Assembly (NCBI RefSeq): GCF_002729955.1
Contig: NZ_PBYA01000027.1
Location: forward strand, 1 to 64,000
Length of the DNA: 64,000 nt
DNA from: Salinisphaera sp.
Lineage (GTDB): Bacteria > Pseudomonadota > Gammaproteobacteria > Nevskiales > Salinisphaeraceae
Reading direction: 5' to 3'
In this document: piece by piece, positions 44,803 through 53,746 of the stretch
Numbering within the stretch: position 1 is the first letter of the stretch
How the letters are laid out: every line of letters begins with the position of its first letter
Notes under the pieces: model-generated
Told to the model about the DNA's origin: nothing
Database searches by the model: none
The model's input: only the letters and a program-made list of their open reading frames with translations
Translations under genes and position numbers: made by a program

Positions 44803-45858
44803 ATGGAAGACGCACAACGACTGATCGGCGCCAGCGCACAGGGCGACGAGGTGCGTTTCGATCGCGCGCTGCGCCCGCGCGGCCTGGCCGAATACATCGG
44901 CCAGGCCAGCGTACGCGAACAGATGGAGATATTCGTCAGCGCCGCCCGGGCCCGTGGCGAAGCGCTCGACCATGTGCTGATCTTCGGCCCGCCGGGCCTG
45001 GGCAAGACCACGCTGGCACACGTGATCGCCAATGAGATGCAGGTGGGTTTTCGCCAGACCTCGGGGCCGGTACTGGAACGCCCGGGCGATCTGGCCGCGC
45101 TGCTGACCAACCTCGAGCCCAACGATGTGCTGTTCATCGACGAAATCCACCGGCTGTCGCCGGTCGTCGAAGAGGTGCTCTATCCGGCGCTTGAGGACTA
45201 CCAGATCGATATCGTCATCGGCGAAGGCCCGGCCGCGCGTTCGATCAAGCTCGATCTGCCGGCCTTCACCCTGGTGGGGGCGACCACCCGCGCCGGTGCG
45301 CTGACCTCGCCGCTGCGCGATCGTTTCGGTATCGCCCAGCGGCTGGAGTTCTATTCGCATAGCGATCTGGCGCATATCGTCACCCGTTCGGCCGCCATTC
45401 TCGACGTGTCGATCGATGAGGAGGGCGCGGCCGAGATCGCAAGACGCGCCCGGGGTACGCCACGGGTGGCCAATCGCCTGCTCCGGCGCGTCCGTGACTA
45501 TGCCGAAGTCCGGGCCGATGGGCGTATCAGCCATGCCGTGGCCCGCCAGGCCATGGACATGCTCAAGGTGGACGACAACGGTTTCGACATCATGGACCGC
45601 AAACTGCTCGGCGCACTGCTCGAAAAATTCGACGGCGGGCCGGTGGGCGTGGAAAGCCTTGCGGCCGCGATCGGCGAAGCACGCGAGACCATCGAGGACG
45701 TCATCGAGCCCTATCTGATTCAGCAGGGCTTCATGATGCGCACCCCGCGTGGCCGGCTCGCCACCCAGGCCAGCTATCGCCATTTCGGACTGCCACAGCC
45801 GGCTGCCCGCGATGCCGGCGCGGCGGATCTGTTCAACCCGATGCCCGGCGATGAGTGA
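44803..45858 (+). CDS. ruvB: Holliday junction DNA helicase RuvB
   Basis: A 351-residue AAA+ motor for branch migration. Walker A is [12 protein letters not shown], Walker B is LFIDEIHRL, sensor 1 is VGATTRAG with the arginine finger in LRDRFG, and the C-terminal winged helix has RTPRGRLAT. Length is normal. The last codons overlap the ybgC start by 8 bases, linking the repair and Tol-Pal genes. Confidence 0.97.
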   Translation: MEDAQRLIGASAQGDEVRFDRALRPRGLAEYIGQASVREQMEIFVSAARARGEALDHVLIFGPPGLGKTTLAHVIANEMQVGFRQTSGPVLERPGDLAALLTNLEPNDVLFIDEIHRLSPVVEEVLYPALEDYQIDIVIGEGPAARSIKLDLPAFTLVGATTRAGALTSPLRDRFGIAQRLEFYSHSDLAHIVTRSAAILDVSIDEEGAAEIARRARGTPRVANRLLRRVRDYAEVRADGRISHAVARQAMDMLKVDDNGFDIMDRKLLGALLEKFDGGPVGVESLAAAIGEARETIEDVIEPYLIQQGFMMRTPRGRLATQASYRHFGLPQPAARDAGAADLFNPMPGDE

Positions 45859-46270
45859 CGTAGAGCTCTTCGAGCAAACCGCCATGCGCTATCGGCTGCG
45901 GGTCTTCTACGAAGACACCGACGCGAGTGGTGTGGTCTATCACGCCAATTATCTGAAGTACCTCGAACGCGCGCGCACTCTCTGGCTGGAAGCCCAGGGG
46001 CACAGCCATCGCGCCCTTGCCGACAGCCACGGCATCGCATTCACGCTGGCGGACGCCAACCTCAAGTTCAAGCAGCCCGCACGCCTGGACGACGATATCG
46101 AAGTGCTCACCACGGTCGCCGAACACCGCCGTGCCCGCATCATTTTCGAGCAAACCATTCGCCGCGAAAAAACCGTGCTTATTCAGGCACGATTCACTGT
46201 CGCGTGTGTCAGAATTCACGATTTCCGGCCCTGTGCGCTGCCGGAGTTATTGCAAAAGGAGATGCAATGA
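45851..46270 (+). CDS. ybgC: Acyl-CoA thioesterase YbgC (Tol-Pal associated)
   Basis: A 139-residue hotdog thioesterase of the 4-hydroxybenzoyl-CoA type. The active-site region [24 protein letters not shown] contains the catalytic Asp and conserved His. The ATG at 45851 lies within the end of ruvB. YbgC is the usual first gene of tol-pal operons, where it acts on short-chain or phospholipid-linked acyl-CoA. Its stop overlaps the tolQ start by 4 bases. Confidence 0.94.
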   Translation: MSDVELFEQTAMRYRLRVFYEDTDASGVVYHANYLKYLERARTLWLEAQGHSHRALADSHGIAFTLADANLKFKQPARLDDDIEVLTTVAEHRRARIIFEQTIRREKTVLIQARFTVACVRIHDFRPCALPELLQKEMQ

Positions 46271-47010
46271 ACGTTGCGACGGACATGTCCCTGTGGGGGC
46301 TGGTCATGCAGGCAAGCCTGCTCGTCAAACTCGTCATGCTTGCGTTGTTGTTGGCATCCGTTGTGTCCTGGATCCTCATCTTCAGCAAACGACGCCTGCT
46401 CAGCCAGACCCAGAACGACATGGAATGGTTCGAGGACCGTTTCTGGTCGGGCGGCAACCTCAAGGATATCTACGCCGAAACCCAGGCCCAGGCCGATACC
46501 AGCCGGGGCATGCCGTCGCTGTTCAAGAACGGCTATGACGAACTCCGCCGCCAGCGCAGTGCCGGCAATGCCAGCCCGCAAGAGATCGTGCCTTCAGTAC
46601 AGCGCGCCATGCGCGTGGCCCTGTCGCGCGAGCTCGAGCGCCTCGAACGCGGCCTGGCGATCCTGGCCACGATCGGCTCGATCAGCCCCTATGTGGGCCT
46701 GTTCGGCACCGTCTGGGGCATCATGAGTGCCTTCATTGCCCTGGGTAACGTCAAGCAGGCCAGCCTGTCGATGGTTGCCCCCGGTATCGCCGAAGCGCTG
46801 ATCGCCACCGCCATGGGCCTGTTCGCGGCCATCCCGGCAGTCGTGGCCTACAACTTCTTCAGCAACAAGGTCGACTTCATCGAGAACCGCTTCCAGACCT
46901 TCATGGAAGAGATGTCCGGCATCGTCGAACGCGGCGTGAATGCGGCCACGCCCGCGCCGGAAAAACCACGTCCGGCGCCGGAACCCACGCGCACGCCGCC
47001 CGAGCTTTAA
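46267..47010 (+). CDS. tolQ: Tol-Pal system proton channel subunit TolQ
   Basis: A 247-residue inner-membrane protein of the ExbB/MotA/TolQ family with three membrane helices. The first follows [13 protein letters not shown], and the later two lie around ISPYVGLFGTVWGIMSAF and ALIATAMGLFAAIPAVVAYN. AAAAGGAGATGCA gives a strong ribosome site before the ATG at 46267. TolQ and TolR use the proton gradient to energise TolA during outer-membrane constriction. The Pro-rich tail after residue 225 is not conserved. Confidence 0.96.
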   Translation: MNVATDMSLWGLVMQASLLVKLVMLALLLASVVSWILIFSKRRLLSQTQNDMEWFEDRFWSGGNLKDIYAETQAQADTSRGMPSLFKNGYDELRRQRSAGNASPQEIVPSVQRAMRVALSRELERLERGLAILATIGSISPYVGLFGTVWGIMSAFIALGNVKQASLSMVAPGIAEALIATAMGLFAAIPAVVAYNFFSNKVDFIENRFQTFMEEMSGIVERGVNAATPAPEKPRPAPEPTRTPPEL

Positions 47011-47040
47011 TCCTGCCGCCTGTCTTCGGAATTACTGACT

Positions 47041-47478
47041 ATGTCTATTCGAGGAAAACGTCGGCTGGCCAGCGAGATCAACGTCGTGCCCTATATCGAC
47101 GTGATGCTCGTGCTGCTGATCATCTTCATGGTCACCGCACCGTTGTTGACCACCGGCGTCGAAGTCGACCTGCCGGACGCCTCCGCCCAGGTACTGGATA
47201 CCGAGGACAACGATCCGATCGTGCTCTCGGTCACCCAGGATGGCCAGCTGTATCTCAACGTGGGCGCCAATCCCGACCAGCCGCTGTCCAGCGACGAAGT
47301 CACCGATATTGCCTCGCGCGTGATTCGTGAGCGGCCCGACGCCCCCGTGGCCGTACGCGGCGACGGCTCCGGCAGCTACGGCAACGTGGTGCGCGGCATG
47401 GTGATGCTGCAGCGCGCGGGTGCCTCGCAGGTGGGGCTGCTGACCGATAACATCGACGACAGCACGAGCGAACGCTGA
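47041..47478 (+). CDS. tolR: Tol-Pal system protein TolR
   Basis: A 145-residue ExbD/TolR-family protein with one membrane helix near residues 15-37. The helix includes the key Asp in VVPYIDVMLVLLIIFMV, which takes part in proton use. A periplasmic domain follows. It pairs with TolQ and TolA; tolA begins 2 bases after its stop. Confidence 0.95.
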   Translation: MSIRGKRRLASEINVVPYIDVMLVLLIIFMVTAPLLTTGVEVDLPDASAQVLDTEDNDPIVLSVTQDGQLYLNVGANPDQPLSSDEVTDIASRVIRERPDAPVAVRGDGSGSYGNVVRGMVMLQRAGASQVGLLTDNIDDSTSER

Positions 47479-47480
47479 CG

Positions 47481-48662
47481 ATGTGGCAGTCATTCGCGCA
47501 GAACTGGCGCGCGGTCATCCTGGCGATCGGTTTGCACGTGCTGATCGCGCTGCTGCTGGTCGTGGGCGTGAACTTCGTCACCGACGCCTCGTCGCGCGGC
47601 AATCATGGCCAGAAGATCGTCAACGCCTCCGTGATCAACCCGGACTCCGTGAGCACCGACATGCCGGATGCGGTTTCGCCGGCCGCTGCCCCCGAGGCGC
47701 CGCCGACAGAAGCCGAACCGGAGCCCGAACCCGAGCCGGAAGACAATAGCGCAGCCGAGGAAAAGGCGGCGGCGGAAAAGAAGCAGGCCGCCGAGGCCAA
47801 GGCGGCCCGCGAAAAGGCCGAAAGCGAACGCAAGGCCAAGGAAGAGGCCGCAGCGGCCGCCGCGCGCGAGAAGGCCGCCGCGGAAGCCCAGGCCAAACGC
47901 GAGGCGGACGCGAAAGCCGCGCGCGAAGCCAAGGCCGAGGCGCAGCGCAAAGCCGAAGCCGAAGCCGAACGCAAGGCGAAAGCCGAGGCCGAGCGTAAAG
48001 CCAAGGCAGAAGCCGAACGTAAAGCCAAGGCCCAGGCCGAAGCGAAGGAAAAAGCCGAGGCCGAGGCTCGGGCTAAAGCCGAAGCACAGCGCAAGGCCGA
48101 GGCCGAGGCGGCGCGCAAGAAAGCCGAAGCAGAAAAACAGGCGCGGGCGGAGGCCGAACGCAAGGCCAAGGCAGAAGCCGAGCGCAAGGCGAAGGCCGAA
48201 CAAGAGCGTAAGGCCCGAGAAGCCGCCCAACGCAAGGCCGAAGCAGAAAAACAGGCACGCGAGGAAGCCGCCCGCAAGGCCCGTGCCGAGGCACAACGCA
48301 AGGCAGCGGCAGAACAGGCGGCTCGCGAAGCAGCCATGCGCGAAGCGATGCAACAGGAAGCCGCCGGCCGCCGCGACGCAGCGAATTCGCGAGCTCTCGG
48401 CGCCTATGTGCAGGCGATCAAGGATCGTGTGGAATCGAACTGGGTGCGTCCGCCGGGCGCCCGCGACATTTCCTGTAAAGTACGGGTGAAACAGTTGCCC
48501 GGCGGACAGATCACGGGCTTTCGTCTGATCGGGTCCTGTGGAAGCGCGGCAGTGGATCGCTCGGTTGAGCAGGCGATTCGCAAATCCGACCCGTTACCGC
48601 GTGCCCCGTCGGACAGCGTCTTTTCTTCTGAAATCGAGTTCAATTTCGAGCCGGATCAATGA
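47481..48662 (+). CDS. tolA: Tol-Pal system protein TolA
   Basis: A 393-residue periplasm-spanning protein. An N-terminal membrane helix (VILAIGLHVLIALLLVVGV) carries the SHLS-like His near residue 17. A Pro/Glu-rich segment leads into a helical domain of about 220 residues built from repeats of the AEAERKAK type, and a C-terminal domain (about residues 300-393, GAYVQAIKDRVESNWVRPP) binds TolB/Pal. The repetitive middle is strongly biased in codons and composition, and its repeats could change copy number. Overlap with tolB is 4 bases. Confidence 0.95.
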   Translation: MWQSFAQNWRAVILAIGLHVLIALLLVVGVNFVTDASSRGNHGQKIVNASVINPDSVSTDMPDAVSPAAAPEAPPTEAEPEPEPEPEDNSAAEEKAAAEKKQAAEAKAAREKAESERKAKEEAAAAAAREKAAAEAQAKREADAKAAREAKAEAQRKAEAEAERKAKAEAERKAKAEAERKAKAQAEAKEKAEAEARAKAEAQRKAEAEAARKKAEAEKQARAEAERKAKAEAERKAKAEQERKAREAAQRKAEAEKQAREEAARKARAEAQRKAAAEQAAREAAMREAMQQEAAGRRDAANSRALGAYVQAIKDRVESNWVRPPGARDISCKVRVKQLPGGQITGFRLIGSCGSAAVDRSVEQAIRKSDPLPRAPSDSVFSSEIEFNFEPDQ

Positions 48663-49969
48663 AACAAATTCTCGTTAGAACCCAAGCGGCGTTCGCCGCC
48701 CTGATCGTGCTGGCGGTCATGGCGTCGGCGCCGGCCCAGGCCGCCCTGCAGGTCGATATCACCGACAGTGCACAGAGCGCGATCCCGATCGCGATCTCGC
48801 CGTTCGGCACCAGTGGTGGCACTCTGCCGGTCGACGTGGCCCAGGTGGCCAGCGACGATCTCAAGTCCACCGGCCTGTTCGATGTCACGGAACGCCGCAA
48901 CATGGCGGAAACGCCCAGCGACGCGAACCAGGTCAACTATCAGACCTGGCGCAGTTCGTCCGTGGATAATCTCGTGGTCGGCTCGGCCGCGCCGAACGGG
49001 CAGGGCGGCTATCGGATCACCTTCGATCTGCTGGATGTGTACCAGGGGCGCTCGGTCGCCAGCTTCCAGATCAACGCCGGTCGCAACGAACTGCGCGACG
49101 CCGCGCACACCGTTGCCAACCTGATCTACGAAAAATTCGTGGGCGAGAAGGGGTACTTCCTCTCGCGTATCGCCTATATCACCATGGCGAAGGAAAACGG
49201 CGCGCTACGCTATCGCCTGATCGTATCCGACTACGACGGCAACAACCCGGCGACCGTGTATTCCTCGCGCGATCCGATCATGTCGCCGGCCTGGTCGCCG
49301 GACGGTTCGAAGCTGGCCTATGTGGCCTTTGATATCAACCGCGGTCGCAGCAGCCTGCGCGTGCAGGATCTGGCCAGCGGAAACATCCGCGAGATTTCGT
49401 CGCGCGAAGGCATCAACGGCGCGCCGGCCTGGTCGCCGGATGGGCGCAAACTCGCGATGACGCTGTCTTATCGCGGCAATCCGGATATCTACAGCTACGA
49501 TCTGACCACCAATCAGCTCACCCAGCTGACCAACAACGGTGCCATCGATACCGAAGCCAGCTGGTCGCCCGACGGCAGTCGCATCGCCTTCACATCCGAT
49601 CGCGGCGGCAAGCCGCAGGTCTACCAGATGCGTAGCGATGGCAGTCAGGTTCAGCGCCTGACTTTCGAGGGCGATAGCAATCAGCGCGCGACCTATTCGC
49701 CGGACGGCGGCGAAATCGCCATGGTTCAGAAAAGTGGCAACGGTTTCCGTATTGCAGTTATGGACCTGCAGAACAATAATATCCGTATCGTAAGCGAAGG
49801 CCCGCTCGACGACGGCCCGGATTTCGCGCCGAACGGCCAAGCCATCATCTATGCCCGCCAGGGCCGCAACAACGAATTGGCCACGGTATCCACGGACGGC
49901 CAGACCCGCTCGCGTCTTTCCCAGAGTGGCGAAGTGCGAGAACCGGCCTGGGGCCCGCTCGGTTATTGA
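48659..49969 (+). CDS. tolB: Tol-Pal system periplasmic beta-propeller TolB
   Basis: A 436-residue periplasmic protein. A Sec signal ends in APAQA near residue 28. An N-terminal domain is followed by a six-bladed propeller with repeated motifs of the form PAWSPDGSKLAYV, PAWSPDGRKLAMT and ASWSPDGSRIAFT. TolB cycles between TolA and Pal. The start overlaps tolA by 4 bases, and 76 bases separate it from pal. Confidence 0.97.
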   Translation: MKQILVRTQAAFAALIVLAVMASAPAQAALQVDITDSAQSAIPIAISPFGTSGGTLPVDVAQVASDDLKSTGLFDVTERRNMAETPSDANQVNYQTWRSSSVDNLVVGSAAPNGQGGYRITFDLLDVYQGRSVASFQINAGRNELRDAAHTVANLIYEKFVGEKGYFLSRIAYITMAKENGALRYRLIVSDYDGNNPATVYSSRDPIMSPAWSPDGSKLAYVAFDINRGRSSLRVQDLASGNIREISSREGINGAPAWSPDGRKLAMTLSYRGNPDIYSYDLTTNQLTQLTNNGAIDTEASWSPDGSRIAFTSDRGGKPQVYQMRSDGSQVQRLTFEGDSNQRATYSPDGGEIAMVQKSGNGFRIAVMDLQNNNIRIVSEGPLDDGPDFAPNGQAIIYARQGRNNELATVSTDGQTRSRLSQSGEVREPAWGPLGY

Positions 49970-50045
49970 TGCCGTCGATCGATCCGTTCAAGAAAGGGCT
50001 CGAATGTTTTCGAGCCGACCTGTTCACAAGGAGCTTTTGGAAAAA

Positions 50046-50630
50046 ATGAATAAAATGACGTTTAAAATGGGGCAGCGGTTTTCGCTGATAGCCGTACTGG
50101 TTGCGGCCATGCTCGTACTTGCAGCCTGTGGCGGCAAGAAGAACCTGCGCGATGGCGATGACCTGCCGGCTGCCGGCATGGGTGGCCAGGGCGGTGATCA
50201 GGGCATGGGCATGAACTCCGGTCGCGATATCGACGTACGCGGCCTCGAGGGTATCGACCCGGCCGACCGCGCCATGTTCATGGACCCGAACAACCCGCTG
50301 TCGACCCGTATCATCTACTTCGATCTCGACCAGAGTGCGATTCCGTCGCGCTTCTCGCAGGCGATTCAGGCCCATGGCCGCTATCTGAGCCAGCATCCGA
50401 ACGTCAAGCTGCGTCTGGAAGGCCATACCGACGAGCGCGGTACGCGTGAGTACAACGTGGCCCTCGGCGAGCGTCGTGCCGAATCCGTGCAGCAGGCGCT
50501 GCAGCTGTCGGGCGCGAGCTCGAGCCAGCTGTCCACCCTGTCGTTCGGTGAAGAGCGTCCGGCCGAGCTGGGATCGAACGAATCGGCCTACTCGAAGAAC
50601 CGTCGCGTCGAGTTCATCTACACCAAGTAA
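50046..50630 (+). CDS. pal: Peptidoglycan-associated lipoprotein Pal
   Basis: A 194-residue outer-membrane lipoprotein. The signal ends LVLAACGG (lipidated Cys), followed by a Gly/Met/Asp-rich spacer and an OmpA-like domain with VKLRLEGHTDERGTREYNVALGE, the peptidoglycan-binding signature. The ATG at 50046 follows AAGGAG; the open frame continues upstream into tolB sequence but without family similarity. Pal anchors the outer membrane to the cell wall. Confidence 0.96.
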   Translation: MNKMTFKMGQRFSLIAVLVAAMLVLAACGGKKNLRDGDDLPAAGMGGQGGDQGMGMNSGRDIDVRGLEGIDPADRAMFMDPNNPLSTRIIYFDLDQSAIPSRFSQAIQAHGRYLSQHPNVKLRLEGHTDERGTREYNVALGERRAESVQQALQLSGASSSQLSTLSFGEERPAELGSNESAYSKNRRVEFIYTK

Positions 50631-50639
50631 GCAGCCATC

Positions 50640-51404
50640 ATGCGTCACGTACTACCGATAGCACTCGTGACGTTTGCCGTATCCGCGTCGGCCGGGATCA
50701 CCTCCCGGCCGGCGTCGGCCGCATCGGCGGACGCCGCGCAGAACCAGCAGATCATGCTCGCCCAGGCCGATAACAACGGCGGTCCGAACCTGTTCTCGCT
50801 GTTTCAGACGGTTCAGCGGCTTCAATCCGAAGTTCGTGATCTGCAGGGGCAGGTCGATACCCTCAAGTATCAGCTGCGCCAGAACGAACAGGGCCAGCGT
50901 GATCTGTACGAAAATCTCGACAAGCGCTTGAGCGCCGTCGAGAGCGGCGGCTCCGCCGGCAGCAGCGCTGCAGGCGGTACGGGCGGGTCCAGCGGCCAGT
51001 CGGATTACAGTAGCTCAAGCCAGGATCCGGCGATCGAACAGGCCTATACGGCCGCCTTCGACAAGCTCAAATCCGGCGACTACGACGCCGCCATCGGCGC
51101 TTTCAAAGGGTTTCTGGAACAGAACCCGGAAAGCACGTACAGCGACAACGCCTGGTATTGGCTGGGTGAAGCCAACTACGTCAAGCGCAACTACGACGCC
51201 GCACTGGAGGCATTCCAGACGGTGGTCAACCGTTTCCGTGCCAGCAGCAAGGTACCGGGCTCGCTCTACAAGATCGGCGTGATCCAGGACGAGCGTGGCG
51301 AAACGGACAACGCCTACGGCACGCTCAAGCGGGTCGTCGATCAGTATCCCGACAGCAACGTGGCCGAAATGGCACGCAAGCGCCTTCAGGGCATCGACGG
51401 CTAG
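50640..51404 (+). CDS. cpoB: Cell division coordinator CpoB/YbgF
   Basis: A 254-residue periplasmic protein. After a signal peptide it has a coiled-coil trimerisation segment (LQSEVRDLQGQVDTLKYQLR), a Gly/Ser-rich linker and a TPR domain (residues about 135-252, YTAAFDKLKSGDYDAAIGAFKGFL and NAWYWLGEANYVKRNYDAALEAF). CpoB links Tol-Pal to septal peptidoglycan synthesis. It starts 9 bases after pal and is followed by the operon terminator. Confidence 0.95.
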   Translation: MRHVLPIALVTFAVSASAGITSRPASAASADAAQNQQIMLAQADNNGGPNLFSLFQTVQRLQSEVRDLQGQVDTLKYQLRQNEQGQRDLYENLDKRLSAVESGGSAGSSAAGGTGGSSGQSDYSSSSQDPAIEQAYTAAFDKLKSGDYDAAIGAFKGFLEQNPESTYSDNAWYWLGEANYVKRNYDAALEAFQTVVNRFRASSKVPGSLYKIGVIQDERGETDNAYGTLKRVVDQYPDSNVAEMARKRLQGIDG

Positions 51405-51417
51405 AAGTATGACCTCA

Positions 51418-51446
51418 GCCGGCGCGACACAGCGCGCCGGCATTTT
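51418..51446 (+). terminator. Rho-independent terminator of the tol-pal operon
   Basis: GCCGGCGCG (51418-51426) pairs perfectly with CGCGCCGGC (51433-51441) around a six-base loop and is followed by ATTTTCC. It lies 13 bases after the cpoB stop. Confidence 0.8.
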
Positions 51447-51700
51447 CCCGTTGACCTCGTGGCGCGCTAGCCGAATCGTGCGGCAGGACGGCTGATCAGC
51501 TATCGGAAGACGGTGTAAGCAATCGCCTCGTGTTGGTCGGCTGGCCCCAGCGCATACGGTTGCTGGTAGAGCGATTGCCTTCTAATTGATTCCTCACGGT
51601 GCCCAGCGCCAACTTGCACAGCCGGGCGTAGCGCCACGCGCCATGGACGGCATTTCGTACTCGAAAGCGCTTGGTGCCGCCAACCAACTGACCTGCGATT
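51447..51700. other. Gap before queC; no gene recognised
   Basis: About 250 bases without a convincing coding sequence. It contains an 8-base inverted repeat GCAATCGC (51519-51526) and GCGATTGC (51571-51578). A patch around 51565-51585 (GGTAGAGC then CCTTCTAA) resembles the D-arm and anticodon loop of a tRNA-Arg(UCU), but acceptor and T-arms do not form. queE, which often sits between cpoB and queC in pseudomonads, is missing here. The promoter of queC should lie here, but I could not pick it out. Confidence 0.5.
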
Positions 51701-52399
51701 ATGAGCCAGCCGATACGCAATCGCGCAGTCGTTCTTTTCTCCGGCGGCCTGGATTCCACCACCTGTCTGGCGCAGGCGCATGCCGACGGCCATGAGTGCT
51801 ACGCCCTGAGCTTCGACTATGGCCAGCGCCATACCGCAGAACTGGCGGCGGCCCGGGCCTATGTCAGCGAGCACGACTGGATCGCCGAGCACAAATGCGT
51901 GCGGCTCGACTTCGACGGCATGGGCGGTTCAGCGCTGACCGATCCGGCGATCAATGTGCCCGATGCCGGTGGCGAGGGTATCCCCTCGACCTATGTACCG
52001 GCCCGCAACACCGTTTTTCTGTCTATAGCGCTCGGCTGGGCCGAGGTACTTGGCGCACAGGCCATTTATATCGGCGTGAACGCGGTGGATTATTCCGGCT
52101 ATCCGGATTGTCGTCCCGAATTCATCGATGCGTTCGAGCGGATGGCCGCGCTGGCTACGAAGGCTGCCGTACAGGACGGTGACCGCGTTTCCATCAAAAC
52201 GCCGCTGATCGATTTGAGCAAGGCCGAGATCATCCGCCAGGGGGTCGCGCTGGGCGTCGACTATGCGCGCACGGTGTCCTGTTATCAGGCCGATGTACAG
52301 GGCCGTGCCTGTGGGCGTTGTGACGCCTGCGAGCTGCGGCGCGCGGGTTTTGAACAGGCCGGGGTGGCCGATCCCACGATTTATCAATCCGAGCGCTGA
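51701..52399 (+). CDS. queC: 7-cyano-7-deazaguanine synthase QueC
   Basis: A 232-residue ATP-dependent enzyme converting 7-carboxy-7-deazaguanine to preQ0 in queuosine biosynthesis. The PP-loop [17 protein letters not shown] is at the N-terminus. The zinc-binding Cys cluster [21 protein letters not shown] is near the C-terminus. Length is normal. The gene stands alone before tRNA-Lys; its last codons overlap the tRNA -35 region. Confidence 0.96.
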   Translation: MSQPIRNRAVVLFSGGLDSTTCLAQAHADGHECYALSFDYGQRHTAELAAARAYVSEHDWIAEHKCVRLDFDGMGGSALTDPAINVPDAGGEGIPSTYVPARNTVFLSIALGWAEVLGAQAIYIGVNAVDYSGYPDCRPEFIDAFERMAALATKAAVQDGDRVSIKTPLIDLSKAEIIRQGVALGVDYARTVSCYQADVQGRACGRCDACELRRAGFEQAGVADPTIYQSER

Positions 52400-52424
52400 T
52401 TTTCCGAAAAGAATCGGGTATGAT
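52396..52424 (+). promoter_or_regulatory. Promoter of tRNA-Lys
   Basis: CTGATT (52396-52401) and TATGAT (52419-52424, five of six) are 17 bases apart, with the tRNA starting 14 bases after the -10. The -35 overlaps the queC stop. Confidence 0.55.
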
Positions 52425-52437
52425 GCGCGCCCAATAC

Positions 52438-52513
52438 GGGCCGTTAGCTCAGTTGGTAGAGCAGTTGACTTTTAATCAATTGGTCGCAGGTTCGAATCCT
52501 GCACGGCCCACCA
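52438..52513 (+). tRNA. tRNA-Lys(UUU), CCA encoded
   Basis: A 76-base gene with acceptor GGGCCGT pairing with ACGGCCC, D-arm GCTCAGTTGGTAGAGC, anticodon loop CTTTTAA (anticodon TTT at 52471-52473), T-arm GCAGGTTCGAATCCTGC and encoded CCA. Location after queC matches other gammaproteobacteria. Confidence 0.98.
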
Positions 52514-52516
52514 TTC

Positions 52517-52540
52517 AACCCGCCATCGCGCGGGTTTTTT
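52517..52540 (+). terminator. Rho-independent terminator after tRNA-Lys
   Basis: AACCCGC (52517-52523) pairs with GCGGGTT (52530-52536) around a six-base loop, and six T residues run from 52535 to 52540. It begins 4 bases after the tRNA. Confidence 0.85.
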
Positions 52541-52610
52541 GTTGCCTGTAAATCGCGTTGTCTCGGGCCGGCGGGCAGCTGCCGATCGCGTCGGCAGCCG
52601 CCGCGCATGA

Positions 52611-53123
52611 CTACTTGCGACCGACCAGTTCGATCCAGTAACCGTCGGGGTCGAGCACGAAGGCGATATGGCTCATGCGCCCATCCTCGGGGCGTTTCTT
52701 GAAGGCCACGCCGTTGGCATCCATCCATTCGCAGGCAGCCTGCAGGTCCGGCACGGTAAAGCAGATGTGACCGTAGCCCTGCGGCTCGTCGTTGCCGTTG
52801 TGGTAACTCGCCTGCGGGTCGTTCTCCGTACCCCAGTTGTGGGTGAGTTCGAGCACGCCTTCACGGCCGTTAACGTATTTCGCGCGTGCGTCCTTGTCTT
52901 CGGGCACGTCGTCGTCGCCGGTACAGGCCAGAAAATAGAGCGTGAATTCGCCTTCCGGCATATCGACCTTGCGTAACAGACGCATGCCGAAAACCTTGGT
53001 ATAGAAAGCCAGCGAGGCCTGCGGGTCGACGACGCGCACCATGGTGTGGTTGAAGATGAAGCCGCGGGTTTCGCTCGGCACCTCGGCATGCACGCCGGGG
53101 CCGTCTTCCGTGTTGAAGGCCAT
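52611..53123 (-). CDS. gloA: Lactoylglutathione lyase (glyoxalase I)
   Basis: A 170-residue metalloenzyme that converts the methylglyoxal-glutathione adduct to S-lactoylglutathione. The metal ligands are expected in FNHTMVRVVD (His), GVLELTHNWG (Glu), GYGHICFTV (His) and GYWIELV (Glu). The start at 53123 is preceded by AGAGGA; longer in-frame starts lack a ribosome site. The protein is longer than E. coli GloA (135) and closer to the eukaryote-like zinc-type class seen in pseudomonads. It diverges from the thioesterase gene across 79 bases. Confidence 0.93.
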   Translation of the reverse strand: MAFNTEDGPGVHAEVPSETRGFIFNHTMVRVVDPQASLAFYTKVFGMRLLRKVDMPEGEFTLYFLACTGDDDVPEDKDARAKYVNGREGVLELTHNWGTENDPQASYHNGNDEPQGYGHICFTVPDLQAACEWMDANGVAFKKRPEDGRMSHIAFVLDPDGYWIELVGRK

Positions 53124-53202
53124 TGCCTGTCCTCTGGGTCGTTGAGAATGTGTGGCCTGTACTATGCACGAGCAGCATGCCCACACGAAACAGGAGAGCG
53201 CG

Positions 53203-53637
53203 ATGTCGAAATACTGGTACGAGCCCGTAAGCCTGGAACTGCTGAACGCGGTCAACGATCGCGACATGATTTCGCGGCTCGGCATGGTCTATACCGATTT
53301 CAGCGATGACATGATCGAAGCCCGTTTCGAGATCGACGAACGTACGCGCCAGCCCTTCGGGCTGCTCCACGGCGGTATTTCCTGTGCGGTATCCGAATCC
53401 ATGGGTAGCGTGGCCGCGAATCTGTGCGTGGATCGCGAGCGCTTCGTGTGCGTGGGCATCGAGCTCAATGCCAGCCATCTGCGCGGAGCATCCAGCGGCA
53501 CGGTACGCGCACGGTGCACGCCGATCCGCGTCGGGCGCAGTACCCAGGTCTGGCAGACCGACCTGTTCGATGAACAGGATCGCCATTTGTGCGTATCGCG
53601 TCTCACCGTCGCCGTGGTCGCCGCCGAGCCCCGCTGA
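53203..53637 (+). CDS. PaaI/YdiI-type hotdog thioesterase
   Basis: A 144-residue hotdog-fold acyl-CoA thioesterase. The active-site segment QPFGLLHGGISCAVSESMGS has the HGG and catalytic Glu of the PaaI/MenI-like group, followed by GIELNASHLRGA. CAGGAG sits 6 bases before the ATG at 53203; the in-frame ATG at 53152 gives a non-conserved leader. It may cleave an aromatic or small-acid CoA ester; no pathway neighbour reveals which. Confidence 0.85.
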   Translation: MSKYWYEPVSLELLNAVNDRDMISRLGMVYTDFSDDMIEARFEIDERTRQPFGLLHGGISCAVSESMGSVAANLCVDRERFVCVGIELNASHLRGASSGTVRARCTPIRVGRSTQVWQTDLFDEQDRHLCVSRLTVAVVAAEPR

Positions 53638-53746
53638 GCGCTCGGCCCGGGGTGTATGCCGTGAGCGCATCCGCCCGCACGCATGCAGGTAACGCTCGTT
53701 ACGATGGGCTATAGTCGAAACCGACACCGCCACACAGGGAATTATT

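Noticed and set aside
47490-48353. Leu/Phe/Gly-rich minus-strand frame opposite tolA, looks like a repetitive membrane protein
   Set aside because: It is the reverse complement of the AEAERKAK repeats; the repeat pattern alone creates the apparent hydrophobic protein.
47740-48360. Direct DNA repeats as a CRISPR or satellite array
   Set aside because: They are in-frame codon repeats of the TolA helical domain with no regular spacer structure.
51519-51578. Possible preQ1 riboswitch before queC
   Set aside because: The inverted repeat encloses 44 bases without the compact pseudoknot pattern and A-rich tail of preQ1 aptamers, and it ends over 120 bases before the start codon.
51565-51612. Functional tRNA-Arg(UCU) gene
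   Set aside because: The anticodon stem has only two Watson-Crick pairs and acceptor and T-arms are missing; at best it is a remnant.
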